From: Aurantiochytrium sp. KH105
Lineage: Eukaryota; Sar; Bigyra; Thraustochytrida; Thraustochytriidae
Length of the DNA: 64,000 bases
Assembly: GCA_003116975.1 (NCBI GenBank)
Contig: BGKB01000087.1
Location: forward strand, 248,001 to 312,000
Reading direction: 5' to 3'
Shown piece by piece: positions 48,703 through 56,104 of the stretch (position 1 is its first letter; every line of letters starts with the position of its first letter). Below the pieces are notes generated by a model. It made no database searches and was not told the origin of the DNA. It was given only the letters and a program-made list of their open reading frames with translations. The position numbers were made by a program, and so were the translations under genes.

Positions 48703-50128
48703 GTTGCGCGTTCCCTTTCCAGTGAGCCAAGCCAGTTCCTGGCCGACGACCTCGGACCCGCACGCCGCTGCCGGCCGATGACTTGGGGCGGGCGGGCTGC
48801 GTCCCGAGTCCGAGCTCTGCGGCAGGCTCGTCTCCGCAGAGAGCGAGCGAGCGAGCGAATGAACGGACGATTGGCTGACTGATTGATTGCTCGATCGATC
48901 GATTGACTGATTGCTGATCGACATGTGAGATGCCAGTGGCAAGCAACTTGTGCCGGTCCAGGAGACTTCTCGCGGTGCCGAGATCTGCCGTGAAAATCGC
49001 AGCTTTTGTGGCACGCTCAGCGGGTTGATGTGAGGCAGGCACGGGCATTGGCCAAGAAGGGGTGGCGGGAAGGGGGCGAGCGAGCGAGGGAAAGCGGTCG
49101 GTGGGCCGCGGGCGGATGAGGCTGGAGTAGCGCGCAAGATTTATTGATGCAGTCCCAACGATGGGACTGGACTCCTGCTAAAAGACGCGATGAGGTGACG
49201 TCGAACCAATTGATTCGGTCATTTGGGAAAACGGACAGTATAAGCGTAAAGAGCCAAGGCAACGCGCATGTGCCGCGAAGAACAGCTTGCGGGCGATGAG
49301 GAGCTTGACCAAGCGACGATTGGTACGATAGATACCTCTGGCGCGGTCATGCTGATCTTATTGGTGGGTGCCACCGTCAGAGCTTGAAGCGAGCTTTCTT
49401 GTATACGTGCTACTAAACACCGACGGTGGCCAATGGCGAGAAAAAAACCAAGAGATCAAGAGGGCTTGAGCAAGCGACGATTGGTACGATAGATACCTCT
49501 GGCGCGGCCATGCTGATCTTATTGGTGGGTGCCACCGTCAGAGCTTGAAGCGAGTTTTCTTGTATACATGCTACTAAACACTGACGGTGGCCAATGGCGA
49601 GAAGAAAACCAAGAGATCAAGAGGGCTTGAGCAAGCGACGATTGGTACGATAGATACCTCTGGCGCGGTCATGCTGATCTTATTGGTGGGTGCCACCGTC
49701 AAAGCTTGAAGCGAGTTTTCTTGTATACATTGACGTTGGCCAATGGCGAGGAAAAACCCAAGAGATCAAGAGGCTTTTCGTCGGTCAGATTCACCAGGCA
49801 CCTTGTGGTTCTAGACCGTTCTTCACTATTTACCAATACAGATCATCAGCAAATTTTCTTCTGCTGCAAAAGACCTAGTAGTACTACTACTGGGCCTAGA
49901 AGTCGAGGGCAGAGAGGCAGAGAGGCAGATACAGAGACAGGGCAGTCGAGCTCGTTCAACGCGGCCGTACGCCCGAGCTGTCAAGAGACCCGCGCGGAGA
50001 GGAGAGGAGAGGAGAGGAGAGGAGAGGAGAGAGGAAAAGGCGGCAGGCCCCTCTTCACTTCAAGTGCAAGCGCAAGCGCAAGCGCAAGCGCAAGCGCAAG
50101 CGCGAACATCAACCCCGCGCAGACGACA
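48703..50128. other. Divergent promoter region with 161-bp repeats and microsatellites
   Basis: About 1.4 kb between threonine dehydrogenase (-) and the FMN reductase (+). The left part is GC-rich with a GATTGATTGCTCGATCGATC run near 48880-48905. The middle carries the three-copy 161-bp repeat. The right end carries GGAGA repeats (about 49995-50032) and GCAAGC repeats (about 50067-50104), ending 25 bases before the reductase start codon. No gene is recognised. Confidence 0.6.
49311..49772. repeat. Three tandem copies of a 161-bp unit
   Basis: Copies begin with AAGCGACGATTGGTACGATA at 49311, 49472 and 49633, an exact 161-base spacing. They differ by a few substitutions; the third lacks about a dozen bases near its end. 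Each unit contains two inverted segments (GCCACCGTCAGAG and its approximate complement CCGACGGTGGCCA), so it can fold on itself. It lies upstream of the FMN reductase gene. Confidence 0.9.
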
Positions 50129-50818
50129 ATGAAGGGTTGCTCGCAGGCGCAGCGCTTCTTGGTCTTCCTCGGGTCGACGCGGACCGTAGGGCCGCCCAAG
50201 CCGCCACGCGTAGGGGAGCGTGTGGCGAGGTTCTGTGCACAGAGCCTCGAGGCCCGCGGGCACAACGTCGAGCTCATCGACCCGCTCGAGTGGCCCACAA
50301 CTGACGGCGAGACCGAGAGCTTTCGGCCGCACTTTAGCTTTGCCAAGGGCAAGGCTCCCGGACGACTCGATGAGCTAGCGGAGCGCATCGAAAACGCCGA
50401 TGGATACGTTGCTGTCAGCCCCGAGTACAATCACTCAATGTCGCCTGCGCTCGCCAATCTTCTCAATCACTTTGGAAGCAGCAAATTCTCCTACAAACCG
50501 AGCCTCATTGCCGCATACTCGATGGGCCAGTGGGGCGGTGCTCGGGCTGCCGTCAACATGCGAACTTATTTTGGCGAGCTTGGATGCTTGTCCGTGTCGG
50601 CGCAGCTTCTCTTTCCAAAGGCGCATCTGATCTTTGACGAAAGCGGGGCTCTGCTTCCCGACGTCGATCATCATCAGTGGCATGGATATTGCGGTCGTGG
50701 CTTTGACCAGCTCGAGTGGTGGGCAGAGGCCACTGCGACGCAGCGTGGTCGAATCGATCTTAGCGGAGCTGCTCTCACGCGGGATCCGGCTCAGCGCAAT
50801 GCTCCCAAGAGTGCATAG
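50129..50818 (+). CDS. NAD(P)H-dependent FMN reductase family protein
   Basis: The 229-residue protein starts at ATG 50129 (MKGCSQAQRFLVFLGSTR). The flavodoxin-like fold begins with LVFLGSTRTVGPPKPPRVGERVARF, the phosphate-binding loop after strand 1. The family signature SPEYNHSMSPALANLLNHFG at about 92-111 binds the FMN isoalloxazine edge. Later YSMGQWGGARAAVNMR and FDESGALLPD fit the dimer-forming part. Such enzymes reduce free FMN, quinones or azo and metal compounds using NADPH or NADH in the cytosol. No targeting signal is visible. The frame continues upstream to 49706, but that part only translates the GGAGA and GCAAGC repeats. Confidence 0.88.
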   Translation: MKGCSQAQRFLVFLGSTRTVGPPKPPRVGERVARFCAQSLEARGHNVELIDPLEWPTTDGETESFRPHFSFAKGKAPGRLDELAERIENADGYVAVSPEYNHSMSPALANLLNHFGSSKFSYKPSLIAAYSMGQWGGARAAVNMRTYFGELGCLSVSAQLLFPKAHLIFDESGALLPDVDHHQWHGYCGRGFDQLEWWAEATATQRGRIDLSGAALTRDPAQRNAPKSA

Positions 50819-51399
50819 GCTCTCCTGTTGCATTTCTCCTCTTCTCTCCTCTCATTTCTTTTCCTTTTGCCGACAATACTAGGGCAAAAGCATTGCATGG
50901 CACGACAGAAGCATCGATTTTGCTCATAAGGAAGGGGGAATTCACTACGTTGCATGCACTCCCGCAGGACCAAATCGTAAAACAGAGTCAAACCTGCAAC
51001 GCCAATCTCATACTGTCTGTACATATATGCAACGAAAAGTAGAGTCTTTATGGCAGCCCATCGCATCCCTAAACGAGTAGCCCAACGCTTTGGCTAGGCC
51101 TTGGAGCAGAGTTTATGCAATGCAAAGGGAAGTGCAGTTAGTTAGTTTTTCTTTTTCTCTAAATTGTCAAGCTCTTGTGACAAGCTAGGCCTCTTCTATG
51201 CGGACGGGCATCAAGCGCGGCGCGCGCGGAGCCTGTTCTCGTGACCAGAAGAGGGAAAATTGGACTGGGAGCTGGATGAATGTATACATGGATTGGCTGC
51301 ATGTTTTCCTGCGCGGACCGAGAGAAGAAGAGAAGAAATGGATTCTTCGCCTTGACGCCCCTTCTTCCTTCCTTCCTTTCTTCCTTCGTGATGATTTGG

Positions 51400-51438
<39 letters not shown>

Positions 51439-51571
51439 AGAACGAAAGTCCCGCGGCAGCAAACTCAGAACGAGCGAACGAGCCACGCGGCCGCGCGGCG
51501 CGAGGCCCCGCGGCGTCCCACTTGCGTGAGTGAGCCGGTCCTCGAGCGCACGGCCCTAGCCAACCATTAGC

Positions 51572-51617
<46 letters not shown>

Positions 51618-51628
51618 GGACCAGGACG
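50819..51628. other. Intergenic with an A36 homopolymer, promoter side of the GH31 gene
   Basis: About 810 bases between two plus-strand genes. It holds an uninterrupted run of 36 A (51400-51435) preceded by a CTTCCTTCC run, then GC-rich leader with a GCG-repeat (51573-51607) directly upstream of the GH31 ATG. No gene is recognised. Confidence 0.65.
51400..51435 (+). repeat. A36 homopolymer
   Basis: 36 consecutive A residues, preceded by TGATTTGG and followed by GGGAGAACG. It could be a nucleosome-excluding poly(dA:dT) promoter element or the tail of an old retroposed transcript; no target-site duplication is obvious by eye. Confidence 0.9.
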
Positions 51629-54568
51629 ATGCCAATGGACTGCCCAAAACAGTCCGCGCCCTGGAGGGCGTCGGTGAGTTTCTGGCGCTTGTACGCTCCC
51701 TTTTGCGGTGCGGGTCTCAGCGGCCTTGCGTGCGGCGTTCTCGACTACGCATGGGCGAATCCGGCCTTCCCGCGCACGGGCGACCCTGCCGAGGCGCTCG
51801 CGGAGTCGTCAGGTGAAGAGCGACTCGTGCGGTACCTTTTGCTTGCCCTATGTGCAGCCTACGTGTTCTCCGCCGGCGTGGCCGTAATCGCTGTCGCCAG
51901 CGATTACAAGCTGCAAAAGTCGCTAACGCAGGCGCACATCCTCATTGCCTTTTTACTCACAGCCGCAGCAGCCGTGTCAAATCGACTTGCCGGCGCGCGC
52001 TACTACAAATCTGCAGGCTGGCAGGGCCCGAACTGGGCCTACACGCAGGCGCTCATGGCGTCTGGCCTGAGCATGTCACTCATCGCAGCCCATCACGTGC
52101 CTGCTATGAAGCAACAAGTCCACACGCTACGCAAACAGACTACAGGCCCTTCGCGGCCTGTGGCATCCTGTGCAGGTGGTCTTCTTTGCCTTGCTGGTGT
52201 TGCGCTCCTTTGTCTTGGCATCTTCTTCCACATGCACGAGCCAGAAACAGAGACTTTGGCCATCCTGGGTGATCACATCTCTTTTCTTGAATGGGAATGT
52301 GGCGGCGGCTCCTTTGATCTCGGGGAGACCTTGCGCGTACAATGGGGACCTGACACAGGTCTGATCGTGGCGCAAACTATCCCGACGACAACCCCCCGCC
52401 TCTTGGCAACGACGGGGCCCAAGCAAGCCTTTTTGGTGGCCTCACTTCTCAATGAAAACGGCCAAGCGGCGCTTCACGCAACAAACCCTGGCGATGCCGG
52501 CACCTTTGTCATTGTCGACGCCTCGAGCCGACTGTCTACAGAACAAGTCGTTGAACGAGTGCGTTTCTTTCCCGAGGCCCCTGCTGTCGAGTTCATTGGC
52601 ACCCTCTACTTTGGCCCAACGTCGAGTCTACGCAACACACATGACGCGAGGTGGGAGCGAGCCAACATCATTGCCCGCGCGCCTTTCCGCTTTGTGCTCA
52701 ACGCGTCACACGTGAATGCAGACGGGCCCTTGCCTCCGGATGCCATGCATGTTCGCTTCTTTGCGCAAACGGATCCCTCCATGGTGGGCCGCGTCTTTTT
52801 TACCATGGCATCTCGACCCAGCGAGCGCATCTTTGGCATGGGCGAGAGCTTCACCTGGATGGACCTCAAGGGGGGTATCCTACCTGTCCTCGCTCGCGAG
52901 CAAGGTGTCGGCCGGGGCCTCGAGCCTCTTAGCTTTGCACTTGGCATTTTTGGTCTCTTGGGACTTGGCGGAAATCCGGCCGGCTCCGCTTCGCAAACCA
53001 CGTATACGGCCATCCCGCACCTCACCACCTCGCTCATGCGCAGCATCTATCTCGAGAACCACGAGGTAGCCATCATGGACCTCAGCCTTGATGACCGCAT
53101 TACTCTCGAAGTCAATGCTACGACGCTCCGTGGAGGCATCATCTCCGCGGAAAACCCTCTGGGCCTTGTTGACGCCTACACGGCTGGCGTGTCCGGCCGA
53201 ATGCGGCCTCTGCCTGCATGGACAACACAAGGTGCCATTGTTGGCATGCAGGGCGGCCGCACCGCGATCATGGAAAAGCTCGCGCGTCTTATCGCGGCTG
53301 ACGTGCCCATTGCTGCAATCTGGCTTCAAGACTGGGCGGGCCGTCGCAAGACAGCAACGGGTTCAAGGCTCTACTGGAACTGGGAGGTAGATACAGAACT
53401 CTATCCAGACTGGTTTGCGTGGACGCGCGCTCTGTGGGAGGAACAGGGTATCCGCGTCCTTACCTATGCCAATGCGCACCTTTGCGAGAGCAGCCCACTT
53501 TTCAAGAAAGCTGAAACTCGCGGGTGCCTTGTTCAGCGAGACGGCGTCCCGCTCGTGCAATGGAGTTCCACGCCCGACTTTCGCTTCGGAACCGTCAATA
53601 TCTTCGACGAGACGTGCGCGAACTGGTACACCGAGGTCCTGCGCGGGAACATGCTCGGCAAGAACGCAAGCCATCTCGCCGTATCTGGCTGGATGGCCGA
53701 TTTTGGCGAAGGTCTTCCCTTTGATGTTGCCGGGCCCGCCGCACACAATGCCTTTCCTGAGCGTTGGGCCGAGGTAAACCAACGGGTTCTCGAAAAACAT
53801 GGCCGTCTCGCGCAGGACGAGGCCGTCTTCTTCACGCGATCCGCAGGTCTGCGCACACCCATGCTCTCCACCTTGCAGTGGATGGGCGACCAGCTACCGA
53901 CATGGGATAGCCGTGATGGTCTCCAGAGCGCTCTCATTGGTCAGCTCGCGGCCGGACTTTCTGGTCTCTCGCAGACACACTCGGACATTGGCGGCTACAC
54001 CATGCTGCACGCTGGGCCCGTTTCCTTTACACGGACCTTGGAGATTTTCCAACGATGGATGGAGCACAGCGCTCTTGCTGATGCCGTTTTCCGCTCTCAT
54101 GAAGGGCTTCTTCCCGACCAGGCTGTACAAGCGTGGAGTCCATGTGCGATCGCGCATTTCGCCCGGTTTGCACGCCTGCACAAGGCCCTAGGCCCTATGC
54201 GCAGCGCCTACTATGCCAAGTGGCCCGGGCGTCCGTGGATGCAGAGCTCCTGGATGGTTTTTCCTGACGATCCATCCGTGACGAGCCTCAAGACACAGTA
54301 CTTTGTGGCTGACGGAGACGTGCTCGTGTGCCCGGTCCTCCGCCCTGGTGTGACAACAACCGCGTGTTATCTACCAGGCGACGCCAAGACATCCTATGCG
54401 CACATTTTCATCCCGGGGCTCGTATACCGAGGTGGACGCACAGTAGAGTGCCTCGCCTCCTTGGGTAACCCCTGTGTCTTGGCGCGCAACGATAGACTTG
54501 CCCAAAAGCTCCAAAGCATCGTGCAGGAGTTGCCTTCTGTCGAGGTGTCGAATGATGAATATGTTTAA
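51629..54568 (+). CDS. Membrane-anchored GH31 sulfoquinovosidase
   Basis: The start is ATG 51629 (MPMDCPKQSAPW), 979 residues; upstream only a GCG repeat is read. Residues about 10-195 hold about five hydrophobic spans, then the lumenal or extracellular enzyme. The catalytic GH31 domain (about 500-880) carries the nucleophile D691 (WMADFGEGLP) and acid/base D754 (WMGDQ). The five residues that bind the sulfonate group in E. coli YihQ (Q262, Q288, R301, W304, Y508) are all present here as Q541, Q567, R580, W583 and Y790, with the same spacing within Q-Q-R-W and from acid/base to Tyr. This separates it from ordinary alpha-glucosidases. It should release sulfoquinovose from sulfoquinovosyl glycerol and plant or algal sulfolipid. 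Substrate identity is inferred from the signature. Confidence 0.88.
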   Translation: MPMDCPKQSAPWRASVSFWRLYAPFCGAGLSGLACGVLDYAWANPAFPRTGDPAEALAESSGEERLVRYLLLALCAAYVFSAGVAVIAVASDYKLQKSLTQAHILIAFLLTAAAAVSNRLAGARYYKSAGWQGPNWAYTQALMASGLSMSLIAAHHVPAMKQQVHTLRKQTTGPSRPVASCAGGLLCLAGVALLCLGIFFHMHEPETETLAILGDHISFLEWECGGGSFDLGETLRVQWGPDTGLIVAQTIPTTTPRLLATTGPKQAFLVASLLNENGQAALHATNPGDAGTFVIVDASSRLSTEQVVERVRFFPEAPAVEFIGTLYFGPTSSLRNTHDARWERANIIARAPFRFVLNASHVNADGPLPPDAMHVRFFAQTDPSMVGRVFFTMASRPSERIFGMGESFTWMDLKGGILPVLAREQGVGRGLEPLSFALGIFGLLGLGGNPAGSASQTTYTAIPHLTTSLMRSIYLENHEVAIMDLSLDDRITLEVNATTLRGGIISAENPLGLVDAYTAGVSGRMRPLPAWTTQGAIVGMQGGRTAIMEKLARLIAADVPIAAIWLQDWAGRRKTATGSRLYWNWEVDTELYPDWFAWTRALWEEQGIRVLTYANAHLCESSPLFKKAETRGCLVQRDGVPLVQWSSTPDFRFGTVNIFDETCANWYTEVLRGNMLGKNASHLAVSGWMADFGEGLPFDVAGPAAHNAFPERWAEVNQRVLEKHGRLAQDEAVFFTRSAGLRTPMLSTLQWMGDQLPTWDSRDGLQSALIGQLAAGLSGLSQTHSDIGGYTMLHAGPVSFTRTLEIFQRWMEHSALADAVFRSHEGLLPDQAVQAWSPCAIAHFARFARLHKALGPMRSAYYAKWPGRPWMQSSWMVFPDDPSVTSLKTQYFVADGDVLVCPVLRPGVTTTACYLPGDAKTSYAHIFIPGLVYRGGRTVECLASLGNPCVLARNDRLAQKLQSIVQELPSVEVSNDEYV

Positions 54569-56104
54569 TTTTTAAAATTACAATGTATATATTCCTTTCA
54601 TGGATCGAGATCTGCAAACGTCAAAACACTTGAACAGCCAATACTTTTTTACCCTCTGTGTGGCTGTGAGCATGGATTGCATCTGTATTACAAAGTGCTT
54701 GCTTGCAGATCTCGAAAACCGACGACGAAAAAGCTAACTCTTTGTTTGACCACAAAGATGGAGTCGGTAGTCTTAGTTTTCCTTGCGCCGGGAGGGAAGC
54801 TACTTTAGAGTATCGATGCCAAAGTATGTCGACCAAGATAATTTAGACGCGAGCTATCAGCTCCGCGCAGGGTCACCGCCAAAGGTCCACGTCGGAAGTA
54901 TTCGTTGGACGAACAGATACTGGAAGAGACGATGCGTCCGCGTCCGCGCCAGAGACAGCGGAAGCGACGACAGTCCGCGCCAAGAATGGTCCTAGCATAG
55001 CACTTGAAGCATCTAATAAAGATGGTCCAGGTCTCCGACCTGGTCACCATTGAAGCCAAGCAGTCGGGAATCGACAATAAGTTGCAGACCGACGCAGGCA
55101 GAACCAATGCTATCCGCACGTACTCCGAGCAGCACCGAGAGACACTTGCGTCACATCGTACTTTCTCGTTTCGTGCTAGCCACGAAGCGGAAATTCTTTT
55201 ACGTTTAGTCGAATCATCATTTTCTTCTTCTCCAAGTCCTAAGTCAACACAATATCGTCAACTTCTCGTTTGGATTCGTGAGTCGAAACGCACGGCAAAT
55301 CATGTTCACGCACCGTCGAGAGCGCGAAGGTAGCACTTTGTCATCTAACACATGCGCTCGCGGCCGTGAACGCGACAGTGATCGGTAAATGTAGCATCAT
55401 TTGAGCAGTCCGTTGTCTTGCAGGTCGAAGCGCCGCTATAGCGGTCACAAAGCTGAGATTTACAATTTAAAGACGCGAACCGGGTTTCATTCCTATGTTG
55501 CGCACCACAACCGTTTTCGCTTCGTGACATGTTCTTGCAGCCAGCAACTGAGCAGCGAGTGGATCTACCGTGATCGACAAATTTGCCTCCGGATTGAGTC
55601 TGTTTTGGGCACGATAAGACCTTGCGGCGGGGGTGTCCCTCGTGCTTATGACATTTGTTCCTTATACCAGCTTTCAAATCGCACCCCCAGATGCAGCAGA
55701 CCTCAAGGACCTTGAAAGGCCGTTGGACGACGCCTTCTTTGCATTTGCCCTTTGCGCAGTCTGGATCTTGTCACTCTGTGTTGAATTTGTGATATTGTCG
55801 CGAGAGCGCTCAAGTGCGTTTATCCTGGCCAGGCCCTGCTTTTGGCAAACGGCGCTTTTCCAATTTTTGCAAAAGGAATGATGATGGCAACATTTGTATA
55901 CAAAGGCATGTCTGCACCCTCACGCACGAAGTCTGTCCGAGCGTGCGGGCAAGCCATGCAAGGGCTATTCTGTCAAGGTGCTCTTTGCTCCACCGAGATC
56001 ATCATCAAAAGGATGAGCCCACGAAATGGCGAGACTTAGACAAGGCAACAAAATGCGACCCATCAAATCGATTCCATTCTATAAAAGCACATTCTCGGCA
56101 TCTA
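54569..56104. other. Convergent intergenic region with a Cys/His finger relic
   Basis: About 1.5 kb between the GH31 stop (+) and the LRR-kinase-RBR stop (-). Its composition is lower in GC than the flanking genes. Besides the Cys-rich frame at 55345-55770 there are short frames on both strands (54783-54995, 55004-55333, 54805-55119) without recognisable domains. Confidence 0.5.
55345..55770 (-). CDS. Fragment with C-x4-C-x9-C-x2/3-H finger repeats (WRKY19-like type), possibly a relic
   Basis: An open minus frame of about 140 codons without a clear ATG. It contains three finger-like units: CCIWGCDLKAGIRNKCHKH, CSVAGCKNMSRSENGCGAQH and CKTTDCSNDATFTDHCRVH. All share C-x4-C-x9-C-x2/3-H followed by Gly or a polar residue. 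This is the spacing of the short Cys/His repeats first noted in WRKY19-type proteins and abundant in oomycetes and other stramenopiles. Further partial matches (DCAKGKC, KCCHHHSFCKNW) lie upstream in different frames with stops between, so the gene is probably decayed or spliced in a way not resolved here. It ends in HGRERMC and a stop at 55345. Function is unknown; such repeats may bind nucleic acid or protein. Confidence 0.42.
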   Translation of the reverse strand, partial: QDPDCAKGKCKEGVVQRPFKVLEVCCIWGCDLKAGIRNKCHKHEGHPRRKVLSCPKQTQSGGKFVDHGRSTRCSVAGCKNMSRSENGCGAQHRNETRFASLNCKSQLCDRYSGASTCKTTDCSNDATFTDHCRVHGRERMC

